Source: Bacillus sp. Marseille-P3661 (GTDB lineage: Bacteria; Bacillota; Bacilli; Bacillales; Bacillaceae_J). From it: a stretch of DNA of 64,000 nucleotides. The position numbers and the translations under genes were made by a program. Positions 1 to 7,202 of this stretch are shown in pieces (within the stretch, counting starts at the first letter, position 1; every line of letters begins with the position of its first letter). The DNA lies in assembly GCF_900240995.1 (NCBI RefSeq), contig NZ_LT965953.1, forward strand, positions 1,685,018-1,749,017, read 5' to 3'. The notes beneath the pieces are model-generated. The model did no database searches, was not told where the DNA came from, and saw only the letters and a list, made by a program, of their open reading frames with translations.

Positions 1-81
1 TAGGGGTCTTATCCCTAGCTTTCCTTCTTGATATTCTCTAACCACCGTTAATTTCAAATCATCACTATATTTTTTAGCCAA
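1..81 (-). CDS. IS3-family transposase OrfA-like protein, N-terminal fragment
   Basis: Only the first 27 codons are inside the window. The peptide begins MAKKYSDDLKLTVVREYQEG and continues KLGIRPL. This resembles the beginning of the helix-turn-helix OrfA protein of IS3-family elements, which binds the element ends and is joined to OrfB by frameshifting. The start is TTG at 79-81, and the gene lies about 50 bp inside the presumed terminal repeat, as expected for OrfA. The remainder is missing because the window ends, not because the gene is visibly broken. It could also be a stand-alone helix-turn-helix protein, but the adjacent IS-like end favours a transposase. Confidence 0.55.
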   Translation of the reverse strand, partial: MAKKYSDDLKLTVVREYQEGKLGIRPL

Positions 82-136
82 AATAAACACCCCAAAAGAT
101 TAGTTTTTTTGACTCTAACTTTTGGGGTGCACCTCA
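1..136 (-). mobile_element. Right part of an IS3-type insertion sequence, cut by the window edge
   Basis: The stretch holds the start of an OrfA-like gene reading towards the window edge. Upstream of that gene is a terminal sequence that reads on the minus strand TGAGGTGCACCCCAAAAG. Ends of the form TG..GCACCCCAAAAGTT are typical of many IS3-family elements. The inner copy CCCCAAAAGATTA (93-105) pairs with TAACTTTTGGGG (115-126), so the end can also fold into a hairpin. The outermost TGA (134-136) supplies the stop codon of the neighbouring ATPase remnant. The other end of the element and the target duplication lie outside the window, so the family call is an inference from the end sequence and the protein start. 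Confidence 0.5.
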
Positions 137-562
137 GTTCCTGTCCCCGTGGGCCATGGCCACATTTTCCTTTATCAAATCATATGTTGTACACATTGGT
201 TTATCTGTTCTTGGATCACGGCCGATTTCAGCGTCAATGTTAAATACACTCTTCAGAATGTCTTTTTGCATGACCTCTTCAACTGTTCCTGCTTTGATCA
301 GACTGCCATTTTTCAGTGCAATTATATTATGTGAAAAGCGAGCTGCATGGTTTAAATCATGTAAAACCATAATAATGGTCCTATTTTGTGTCATATTTAA
401 GTCCTTCAGCAACTCAAGGACTTCTAATTGATGTGCCAAGTCAAGATAAGTTGTTGGTTCATCTAAGAAGATAATTTCGGTTTCTTGAGCAAGTGCCATC
501 GCGATCCACACACGTTGTCGCTGGCCGCCTGAAAGAGAGTCTACCGTCCGAAACTTATAGCT
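134..562 (-). pseudogene. Siderophore/iron ABC transporter ATPase, 3' remnant (FepC/FecE type)
   Basis: About 140 codons of the C-terminal part of an iron-chelate import ATPase remain. Visible elements are the ABC signature LSGGQRQR, the Walker B segment IIFLDEPTTYLDLAHQ and the switch histidine in VLHDLNHAARFS. The N-terminal half with Walker A is absent: homology stops near 557-562, where the reading frame runs into unrelated sequence and a stop. The C-terminus is also abnormal, because the last residues (AHGDRN) are encoded by a dispersed GGGACAGG-type repeat and the TGA of the adjacent IS3-like end. The gene is therefore damaged at both ends. Without Walker A it cannot bind ATP normally, so loss of function is expected. 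Confidence 0.85.
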
Positions 563-950
563 ACTAATTCTAATCCCTTATGCAGTATATAAAGCTAGAT
601 TTCTTGATGTTTTACATTTAGGTGATGAAGTAGCTACTGGAGTGGGTGTCCAAATTGAAAAGGAAAGAAGAATTTTACTTATTGTCTCAGTTGCATTAGC
701 GGGCGTTTGTGTATCAGTCGGTGGTGGCATTACTTTTCTAGGATTAATCGCACCACATATTGCTAGACGTCTAATAGGTGCAAGAAATACGAAACTCCTT
801 CCGTTAACAGCTATCATTGGTGCGTTATTACTTCTATCAGCAGACACGTTAGGAAGAGTAATTATGGCACCTGTTGAGTTACCTGTAGGATTAGTGGTTT
901 CAATTTTAGGTGCTCCATACTTCATTTACTTATTAGTCAAGACAGTTTAA
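561..950 (+). pseudogene. Siderophore/iron ABC transporter permease, 3' remnant (FecCD family)
   Basis: The open frame begins directly after a stop codon at 558-560 and encodes about 129 residues of the C-terminal part of a FecCD permease. It contains the family-typical stretches LGDEVATGVGV, VCVSVGGGITFLGLIAPHI and ARRLIGARN, then the last membrane helices ending in YFIYLLVKTV. Intact family members are usually about 330-350 residues, so roughly the first 60 percent is gone. The first ATG (642) lies inside the conserved region and has no good ribosome binding site. The fragment abuts the ATPase remnant head to head at about 560. That is not the normal co-oriented order of such operons and points to a deletion or inversion joining two halves. 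Confidence 0.85.
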
Positions 951-1003
951 GAAAATCGTATAAAAAGTAGAAAAGATTCTAAGATAGAAAGGAAAGTAGG
1001 AAA

Positions 1004-1528
1004 ATGGAGAAAATCAATTTTTCAACTGAAGCTGTTACTTCGGAGAAAGAACTAAGAGAAATAATCGGAATTCCTCACGAGTATGTCATAAAAAAGGAAA
1101 TTACCTTTATAGATGAACAATGTGAAAGATTTATTTCGTTGTCACCTATATTTTTCCTTTCGACCTCTAAGGCTGACGGAAAATGTGACGTTTCACCTCG
1201 AGGTGATTTACCAAACGAAATTATTATTTTAAATGAAAATCAATTAGTTATTCCTAATCGCCCAGGTAATAGAAGAGTAGATTCATTTATCAATATATTA
1301 TCAAACCCACATGTTGGACTCGTCTTTCTAATTCCGGGTTTGGATGAGGTTCTTCGTATAAATGGAAAAGCAACCATTATTAAAAATAAAGAAATCTTAG
1401 ACACAATGAGCATTAACGGGAAACCTCCATTACTAGCGATTGGAGTAGATGTAGAAGAATGTTTTATTCATTGCTCTCGAGCTCTGAAAAAATCAAAAAT
1501 TTGGAACCCTGATACATGGCCAAACTAA
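1004..1528 (+). CDS. Pyridoxamine 5'-phosphate oxidase-type (PPOX) flavoprotein
   Basis: The 174-residue protein has the split-barrel FMN-binding fold signature of the PPOX superfamily. A strand reads SPIFFLSTSKADG and is followed by DVSPRGDLP, the FMN-contact loop, and later GNRRVDSFINIL and a C-terminal CFIHCSRALKKSKIW. The CFIHCSRA end resembles the group annotated as MSMEG_1061-type FMN-dependent proteins. Such proteins often reduce or bind small electrophiles, but no substrate can be named from sequence. A purine-rich ribosome binding site (GAAAGGAAAG) precedes the ATG. The gene follows the permease remnant by 53 bp and ends at a strong hairpin. A short in-frame-looking fragment between its stop and the hairpin carries no start. 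Confidence 0.75.
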   Translation: MEKINFSTEAVTSEKELREIIGIPHEYVIKKEITFIDEQCERFISLSPIFFLSTSKADGKCDVSPRGDLPNEIIILNENQLVIPNRPGNRRVDSFINILSNPHVGLVFLIPGLDEVLRINGKATIIKNKEILDTMSINGKPPLLAIGVDVEECFIHCSRALKKSKIWNPDTWPN

Positions 1529-1625
1529 GATGCAATACCATTAGGCCTTGATATATTCCATGCTCATCTAAAAATAAATGGTGTCGAAGTAAAGAAATAG
1601 TCTAGTAAACTTAAAAATTATAAAC

Positions 1626-1658
1626 AAAACCATAATGGATTTCGTCCATTATGGTTTT
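1626..1658. terminator. Bidirectional rho-independent terminator
   Basis: A 14-bp stem AAAACCATAATGGA / TCCATTATGGTTTT with a 5-nt loop is flanked by A-rich and T-rich sequence. It lies between the convergent PPOX gene and ytbE and can serve both. Confidence 0.85.
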
Positions 1659-1695
1659 TATTTTCATTCCTAATAAAATTTGTAGATTATGCGAA

Positions 1696-2538
1696 TTAGA
1701 AGTCAAAATTATCCGGGTCTGGCCCCACTCTTTTGTTTTGATTTAAGCTATCAATCTGTTCCATTTCTTCTATCGTTAATTCAAAATCATATAGGTTTGA
1801 GTTCTCAATGATTCGTTGTTCTCTAATAGATTTAGGAATGATCACTACATTATTTTGTAAGTTCCAGCGCAGAATAATTTGAGCAGTGGATTTCTTATAT
1901 TTTTGAGCAATTGATACCAAGACTGTGTGATCTAAGATTTGACCTTGCATCAATGGGGACCATGCCTCCAATTGAATCCCATTTTGTTGGCAATACTGCA
2001 GCAATTCTTTTTGTGTTAATCTAGGATGACGTTCAACTTGATTAACCATAGGCAAAATAGATGCATTTTTCATCAACTCTTCTAGGTGATGAATATGAAA
2101 ATTACTAACACCAATTGCCTTTACTTTGCCTTCTGCATAAAGTGTTTCTAACGCTCTCCATGCCTCAGCGAACTTTCCCTCCACAGGCCAATGAATTAAA
2201 TAAAGATCTAAATAGCTTAGGCCCAGCTTTGTTAAACTTGTATCAAATGCTTTGATGGTAGCATCATACCCCAAATCATCGTTCCACACTTTTGATGTAA
2301 TAAATAAATCTTCTCTTGTTATACCTGTTTCCCTAATCCCTGCAACAATTCCTTCGCCCACACCTTGTTCGTTACCATAAATAGCTGCTGTATCAATACT
2401 GCGGTATCCATGAACAATTGCCGTTTTAACTGCTTGAACTAGATCTGGTCCTTCCTCTACTTTAAATACACCCAGCCCCAGCCATGGCATGTTTACCCCG
2501 TTTTGTAATGTTGTTGTATCTTTAATATGATTGATCAT
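1696..2538 (-). CDS. ytbE: Aldo/keto reductase, YtbE-like
   Basis: A 280-residue NADPH-dependent aldo/keto reductase with a TIM-barrel fold. The catalytic tetrad is visible as Asp49 and Tyr54 (in RSIDTAAIYGNE), Lys83 (in TSKVWND) and His116 (in YLIHWPVEG). The second family signature, with VNQVERHPRLTQ, and the cofactor loop IPKSIREQRI are also present. The length equals that of B. subtilis YtbE, and the gene neighbourhood (MFS exporter and HxlR regulator) is the same as ytbE-ytbD-ytcD there. It lies 42 bp downstream of the exporter gene on the same strand, so the two are probably co-transcribed from the promoter facing ytcD. A role in detoxifying reactive carbonyls is likely by family, but the substrate is not known. 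Confidence 0.85.
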   Translation of the reverse strand: MINHIKDTTTLQNGVNMPWLGLGVFKVEEGPDLVQAVKTAIVHGYRSIDTAAIYGNEQGVGEGIVAGIRETGITREDLFITSKVWNDDLGYDATIKAFDTSLTKLGLSYLDLYLIHWPVEGKFAEAWRALETLYAEGKVKAIGVSNFHIHHLEELMKNASILPMVNQVERHPRLTQKELLQYCQQNGIQLEAWSPLMQGQILDHTVLVSIAQKYKKSTAQIILRWNLQNNVVIIPKSIREQRIIENSNLYDFELTIEEMEQIDSLNQNKRVGPDPDNFDF

Positions 2539-2580
2539 TATGTTAATCCTCCATTACTAATTTTTTATTTTTTAAACTTC

Positions 2581-3795
2581 TCAGCAAGCATTTTTTAGCT
2601 TTGCTGATTCTCTTCTAAGATCTTTGTTTTCTAAACTAACACTCCATATTGTTAAGATCACTGCGAAAGTAACCATAAGTCCACCTAGCCATCCTGTGTG
2701 AATGAGACCTATCGATTCAGTTGTTAGGCCTCCTAAATACGATCCAATAGCAATACCCGCATTGAATGCAGCGATATTGATCGCAGAAGCAACATCAACA
2801 GCTCCTGGAACGAATCTTTCAGCTAGCATAACAACATAAACTTGCAAACCAGGGACATTCATAAATGCAAATAACCCCATAATTGAAATCGTTATTAAGC
2901 TAGCAATTTTAAATGGAGCAGTAAATGAAAGTATATAAAGAACAATTGCTTGGACGATAAACATATATAGCAAGGATCGAATTGGATTTTGATTAGCTAA
3001 TTTACCACCTAACATATTTCCAATGGCAATGGCAATCCCATAGATTAATAGAATTATAGTTACTGTTTCCGACTTAAAGCCCGTTACTTCTTGTAATAAA
3101 GGTGATAAATAGGTAAAGACTACAAATGTCCCGCCATAGCCTAGAGCTGTGATTGCGAATACTAACAGCAAACGTCGATTCTTTAGTAGTTTTTGTTGAT
3201 CTGAAAAAGTCGAACGCACTCCTCCTCTCAATCCAGATGGCACTAAAATACTGTTAGCTAGTAAAGCAACGATACCGATCAATACAATTGCTAAAAATGC
3301 AAACCTCCAGCCAAGTTGTTGCCCTAGAAATGTTCCAAATGGCACTCCAGTAACGGTAGCAACCGTCAATCCCGTAAACATAATTGATATGGCACTTGCT
3401 CTTCGATCTTCTGGAACTAAACTAGCTGCAAGCGTCGAACCAATAGACATAAACACTCCATGAGAGAATGCTGATAGGACCCTAGCAAACAATAAGACCC
3501 CTATACTGGTAGCACTAGCTGCAATACTATTTCCAATGATAAAAATAATCATGATCCAAAGTAGCAACGTTTTTCTAGACATGGATGAAGTAAATGACGT
3601 TAGGATGGGCGCCCCAAATGTAACTCCAAGAGCATACATTGAAACCGTAAGCCCAGCCATTTTAACTGATATATTTAAATCATCTGCGATAAGTGGTAAT
3701 AAGCCCACACTAATAAACTCTGTAGTACCAATCGCAAAAGCACTAACCGCCAAGGCAAGTAATCCGAACAGACTACTCTTACTTTCCTTTAACAT
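2581..3795 (-). CDS. ytbD: MFS drug/metabolite exporter, YtbD-like (DHA1 group)
   Basis: A 404-residue, 12-helix major facilitator of the drug:H+ antiporter (AraJ/YtbD) group. The N-terminal helix contains AIGTTEFISVGLLPLIADDL, typical of this subgroup. The cytoplasmic-loop motif A region is present around helix 2-3 (SSMSRKTLLLW), and motif C-like sequence GLTVATVTGVPFGTFLG lies in helix 5. It exports an unknown small molecule across the plasma membrane. It heads the ytbD-ytbE transcript, and its ATG follows a GGGAGG ribosome binding site. It is divergent from the HxlR-type regulator ytcD, with inverted repeats between them, so it is probably controlled by YtcD. Confidence 0.85.
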   Translation of the reverse strand: MLKESKSSLFGLLALAVSAFAIGTTEFISVGLLPLIADDLNISVKMAGLTVSMYALGVTFGAPILTSFTSSMSRKTLLLWIMIIFIIGNSIAASATSIGVLLFARVLSAFSHGVFMSIGSTLAASLVPEDRRASAISIMFTGLTVATVTGVPFGTFLGQQLGWRFAFLAIVLIGIVALLANSILVPSGLRGGVRSTFSDQQKLLKNRRLLLVFAITALGYGGTFVVFTYLSPLLQEVTGFKSETVTIILLIYGIAIAIGNMLGGKLANQNPIRSLLYMFIVQAIVLYILSFTAPFKIASLITISIMGLFAFMNVPGLQVYVVMLAERFVPGAVDVASAINIAAFNAGIAIGSYLGGLTTESIGLIHTGWLGGLMVTFAVILTIWSVSLENKDLRRESAKLKNAC

Positions 3796-3868
3796 TGTCT
3801 TTCCTCCCTAAATTTGTGGTAATTTTTCGCCGGCAAATGTTATTATGATATATATAATTCAAAAGAAA

Positions 3869-3920
3869 AAGTACGTACTTTATAGTGCTATAGACACCAA
3901 AAAGTAATATAGGTACTTTT
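3869..3920. promoter_or_regulatory. Candidate YtcD operator: two inverted repeats
   Basis: Two dyads lie in the divergent ytbD-ytcD intergenic region. One is the perfect palindrome AAGTACGTACTT (3869-3880). The other is AAAAGTA, 7 bp, TACTTTT (3900-3906 and 3914-3920). Both share the half-site AAGTA/TACTT. HxlR-type winged-helix dimers bind such dyads, so these are likely autoregulatory and ytbD-controlling sites. Binding itself is inferred. Confidence 0.6.
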
Positions 3921-3949
3921 AGGTGCCCATTAGAAGGAGGAGGAAAATC

Positions 3950-4312
3950 GTGAACAAAAAGAAATACAATATATCAGTTGAAGCTACGTTAGAGGTAATC
4001 GGCGGGAAGTGGAAATGCGTAATTCTTTGCCATTTAACACATGGAAAAAAAAGAACAAGCGAACTAAAACGGCTAATGCCAAACATCACTCAAAAAATGC
4101 TCACACAACAACTCCGCGAACTCGAAGATGATGGGGTTATCAATCGTATTGTTTATAATCAAGTACCTCCAAAAGTAGAATATGAGTTAAGCGAATATGG
4201 TCAGAGTTTAGAACATATATTAAGTTCTTTATGTGCTTGGGGAGAAAAACATATCATCAAAGTTTACGGTGACAAATCAGAAGTTTTAGAAGAAAGTATC
4301 TTAAATAATTAA
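3950..4312 (+). CDS. ytcD: HxlR-family transcriptional regulator, YtcD-like
   Basis: The 120-residue winged helix-turn-helix protein contains the HxlR hallmarks GGKWKCVILCHL, LTHGKKRTSELKRLMPNITQKMLTQQLRELEDDG as recognition region (written here as one continuous domain, about residues 25-65), and the wing VPPKVEYELSEYG. I place the start at the GTG at 3950, 9 nt after AGAAGGAGGAGG, rather than at an earlier in-frame GTG (3923) that lies upstream of that site. Cysteines occur at positions 21 and 26 (WKCVILCHL). Related regulators sense aldehydes or quinones through cysteines, so such a role is possible here. It is divergent from ytbD. Confidence 0.85.
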   Translation: MNKKKYNISVEATLEVIGGKWKCVILCHLTHGKKRTSELKRLMPNITQKMLTQQLRELEDDGVINRIVYNQVPPKVEYELSEYGQSLEHILSSLCAWGEKHIIKVYGDKSEVLEESILNN

Positions 4313-4359
4313 TAGGATCTGAATTCTTAACCTCAAAATTTCCAATAACTTAATTAGAC

Positions 4360-4395
4360 GGGGCACAAAACACTAACACTAGTGTTTTGTGCCCC
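4360..4395. terminator. Strong intergenic hairpin (terminator)
   Basis: A 15-bp perfect stem GGGGCACAAAACACT / AGTGTTTTGTGCCCC with a 6-nt loop lies between the convergent ytcD and VOC genes. There is no clean T-run on the plus side, so it may mainly protect 3' ends. Confidence 0.65.
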
Positions 4396-4448
4396 TATAT
4401 TCGACTTTATTCAGAAGGAACGAAAGAAATACTCATAGGTTGTATCCC

Positions 4449-5363
4449 TTATCCCTTGTATGCTTTCTTTAATTCGACAAGATCAAATTTTTTCATTTTA
4501 AGAAATGCTTTTGTTAGTCGAGCAAGTTGATCTGGTGTCCCCTTGCTCATCATCTCATCCATCCCACTCGGAACGATTTGCCAGGATACGCCAAATTTAT
4601 CTTTCAGCCAGCCGCATTGCTCGGCTTCAGGAACCGCAGAAAGCCGATCCCAGTAGTAATCAATCTCTTCTTGTGTGTCACAGTACACCATAAAGGAAAG
4701 TGCCTCGTTAAAACTGAATTTATGCTCATGCGCGCTATCCATTGCGACAAACCACTGATTTTCAAGCATAAAGTCAGAGAACATAATTGTTCCTTCTTTG
4801 TCAGGCTCCATGCCTTTCGGGTAGCGGGCGATATGTCCCTGCTTGGTGTTTTTAAAGACGGATAAATAAAAATTCTTTGCCTCTTCCGCGTTGCCGCATT
4901 GATCACCGACAAACAAAAGTGACGGAACAATTTCTGGATGCTCTTCACCTTCTGAATCCGTAAGCATTAACTGCCAGGATAAACCATACTTATCCTGAAT
5001 CCAGCCATATTTCTCACTAAATGGATATTGATCGAGCGGCATTAACGCAGTGCCGCCTTCGGACAATTTGTTCCAAACCTCATTAATTTTTTCACTGGCA
5101 TCTTTTACGCGCGATGGGTCAAAATTAACGATGAAAGACACCGAAGGATTGAGCTTGAAATGCGGCCCAGCGCTAATTGCCATGAACTTCTGCCCCCAAA
5201 GCTCAAATGAGACAATATCGGAGTCGCCTGATGGTGTATCGTGAATTGTTCTAACACCCGTTATTTTTGATTCTGGGAAAATAGAAGTGTAAAACTCCGC
5301 TGCCTCCTTTGCCTCTTTGTCATACCATAAATGTGGTACAATTTTTTGATTTGTTATTGACAT
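4449..5363 (-). CDS. Two-domain VOC (PhnB/glyoxalase-like) protein
   Basis: The 304-residue protein is an internal duplication of the PhnB-type vicinal-oxygen-chelate fold. Domain 1 covers about residues 5-130 (PHLWYDKEAKEAAEFYTSIF, then DKYGLSWQLML). Domain 2 covers about residues 145-285 (PSLLFVGDQCGNAEEAKNFY, then DKFGVSWQIVPSGMDEMM). Each half shows the repeated pattern of an N-terminal strand, a helix with FY and a late GWxxDKxGxSWQ block. PhnB-like proteins of this kind have no firmly known reaction; the old name 3-demethylubiquinone methyltransferase is a misnomer. It stands alone between two hairpins and has an unremarkable start. Confidence 0.75.
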   Translation of the reverse strand: MSITNQKIVPHLWYDKEAKEAAEFYTSIFPESKITGVRTIHDTPSGDSDIVSFELWGQKFMAISAGPHFKLNPSVSFIVNFDPSRVKDASEKINEVWNKLSEGGTALMPLDQYPFSEKYGWIQDKYGLSWQLMLTDSEGEEHPEIVPSLLFVGDQCGNAEEAKNFYLSVFKNTKQGHIARYPKGMEPDKEGTIMFSDFMLENQWFVAMDSAHEHKFSFNEALSFMVYCDTQEEIDYYWDRLSAVPEAEQCGWLKDKFGVSWQIVPSGMDEMMSKGTPDQLARLTKAFLKMKKFDLVELKKAYKG

Positions 5364-5531
5364 AATTTATACCTCTCTAATTTTCTTATGAATTTTATAA
5401 AACATAAAAAGAACACAACCTAGTTCCAATTTCACAAAAAGGCCTTTAAATGCAAATTTAGGCTCTTCGGGCTGTCCTTTTATCTCCCCCAATGGTCGAA
5501 CAGTCTGCCTTTAACCAAGATTAATTTCTCA

Positions 5532-6125
5532 TTAATCATTTAATCCCTTACCATTAAGAATTTGCTGCATATATTTTTCAATTCTTGATAGTCGAGTTTT
5601 GGACTGTTTGGGTGCAGAAAAATAAAGAATATATGCTCTTTGACGTCCCGGCGTTAAGGCTTCAAAAGCAGTTTTCAGAGCAGGGTTTTCCTCAAATTTA
5701 GTTTGAAGTTCTTCAGGTATTATGTATTCTGCAGTCTTTTTAAAACTCACTTCCAAACCCTCTTTTTCAACTTCAATTGCTTGATAAATATAGGCTTTTA
5801 AGATCGTTTCCATTTCAACTATTTCTTGCACTTTGGTAAATCGAATCTGGCGCTGCGCCTGCGAGTTCTCCCCAGGTTTAATTAAAATTCCATTGGGATC
5901 ATTCAACAACGTACCTTTGAAAAACATAAGCGCACAGTATTCTTTAAATCCTTGAATGATTACGATATTACTTTTCTGATATGTATAACAAGGCAATCTC
6001 CACTTCAATTCTTCAGTAAGCCCACAGTCAAGAACGATTTTTCTCAACTCTTCAAATTCTTCCTTCCACTGTTTAGCTTTGTATAAAAATTCATCAACCT
6101 TTGGATTCATATTACTAGTTGCCAT
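5532..6125 (-). CDS. DUF1801/YdeI-family protein
   Basis: The 197-residue protein has the DUF1801 region at about residues 20-120 (ELRKIVLDCGLTEELKWRLP, CYTYQKSNIVIIQGFKEYCA) and the C-terminal YdeI/OmpD-associated block (PEELQTKFEENPALKTAFEALTPGRQRAYILYF, which spans about residues 150-180, followed by SKTRLSRIEKYMQQILNGKG). The arrangement matches B. subtilis YdeI, whose function is not established. I chose the ATG at 6125 because GAGGGGTGG lies 6-8 nt upstream; an in-frame ATG seven codons earlier overlaps that ribosome binding site. The gene is monocistronic. Confidence 0.75.
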   Translation of the reverse strand: MATSNMNPKVDEFLYKAKQWKEEFEELRKIVLDCGLTEELKWRLPCYTYQKSNIVIIQGFKEYCALMFFKGTLLNDPNGILIKPGENSQAQRQIRFTKVQEIVEMETILKAYIYQAIEVEKEGLEVSFKKTAEYIIPEELQTKFEENPALKTAFEALTPGRQRAYILYFSAPKQSKTRLSRIEKYMQQILNGKGLND

Positions 6126-6225
6126 TAAAGGACCACCCCTCTTCAATTTTTCAATTCTCTGCCAGTCAAGGTAATATACAGCGGTCCCTGCCCGTCCCCC
6201 ATACGTGTTCGATTCGAAACTAATT

Positions 6226-6933
6226 TTAACATCTTACATATTTGCGTTTGAAACCAAGTCTCTTTTTATCGATTTCTTTTTGGATACTTTCGTAAGCGTT
6301 TAGGAAACTGCTTTTTTTCTTGTCCCGCTTGACTTCTACTATCCCTACTTCCTTTGCAGTCTCGACTGCCTTTTCATGTAACGGTAAAAATGAAATTCCC
6401 ACTGTATAAAGAAAATTATTCATAGAGGATTTTGTTCGTTCTGGAGAATCGTGAATCGACTGTTTCACAGCATCAAGCATAGTGGAAATCTTGCTTTCAG
6501 AAAATTCACTGTCTTTGCAATTCCCTAACAGCCAGCAGTAGCAACTCCAGCCTGCTGACATTCTCAGCTCTTCACCGCTTGCGATCCATTTATCAGCAAC
6601 CTCTTGTGCAATATCCGACTCTGATAACGTTACGGCCACCACATAATCAGACAGCATATAAAAATACGCTCCATCCATCCATCGATCATAATCTGATTCT
6701 GTCATGGCTTTTGGGTCGGCAATAATGCCCGCAAAGTACATCGCATCATAGTTACCTGTGGCATAAAGCTCTTCAGCTAAACGTTGATTTACTTTTATTT
6801 TCTTTGCAATTGGTTTCATAGCACCTGTAGCCACACCAAAAAGTGGCTCGTGCGCACCATTGGATATGTATATTTTTTTCGTTCGTTCCTTACCAAGAGC
6901 TTCAAGCTCTTGCATAACTGTTTCGAATTCCAT
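6226..6933 (-). CDS. DNA alkylation repair (AlkD-like HEAT-repeat) protein
   Basis: The 235-residue, mostly helical protein fits the AlkD/AlkC-type HEAT-like repeat family: GVATGAMKPIAKKIKVNQRLAEELYATGNYDAMYFAGIIADP spans residues 33-74, then the segment WIASGEELRMSAGWSCYCWL. AlkD proteins remove bulky or charged alkylated bases. This subgroup, with the ISNGAHEPLFGVATG start, is widespread in Bacillus, but its activity is less studied. The lysine- and arginine-rich C-terminus (KRLGFKRKYVRC) is compatible with DNA contact. The stop overlaps the edge of a dispersed-repeat region (6180-6205) containing GTCCCTGCCCGTCCCCC. It is transcribed alone. Confidence 0.7.
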   Translation of the reverse strand: MEFETVMQELEALGKERTKKIYISNGAHEPLFGVATGAMKPIAKKIKVNQRLAEELYATGNYDAMYFAGIIADPKAMTESDYDRWMDGAYFYMLSDYVVAVTLSESDIAQEVADKWIASGEELRMSAGWSCYCWLLGNCKDSEFSESKISTMLDAVKQSIHDSPERTKSSMNNFLYTVGISFLPLHEKAVETAKEVGIVEVKRDKKKSSFLNAYESIQKEIDKKRLGFKRKYVRC

Positions 6934-7000
6934 CGTATTGTACGTCCTTCCTTTATATTACTACCATTTATTGTAACTCACTTATTTTATTAAAAAAAGT

Positions 7001-7045
7001 ACCTGCCCCCGATGTACGTACACTTAGCATATCGGAGGGCCGGCA
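7001..7045. repeat. Imperfect hairpin related to the dispersed GGGACAGG-type motif
   Basis: The arms GTACCTGCCCCCGAT and ATCGGAGGGCCGGCAC can pair with a few mismatches around a 17-nt centre. The CCTGCCCCC arm resembles the dispersed CCTGTCCCC motif found elsewhere in the window. It sits in a 269-bp gap upstream of the AlkD-like gene, and nothing else was seen in that gap. Confidence 0.45.
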
Positions 7046-7202
7046 CTGAAGTTTTTTGATGATAGTATAATAGGTTATTAATTACTCTTACGGTAGTCAC
7101 CTGAAATTTTATGAATTTCATCTTACTATTTTATTAAATATTTCTTGGTCTTTTAATCGTGATCAACGCGCCATACAAAACTCATTGTGGGAATATTTTA
7201 TA

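Noticed and set aside
1529-1600. Protein-like fragment after the PPOX gene (LGLDIFHAHLKINGVEVKK)
   Set aside because: It has no start and follows a stop. It may be eroded sequence but is too short to call.
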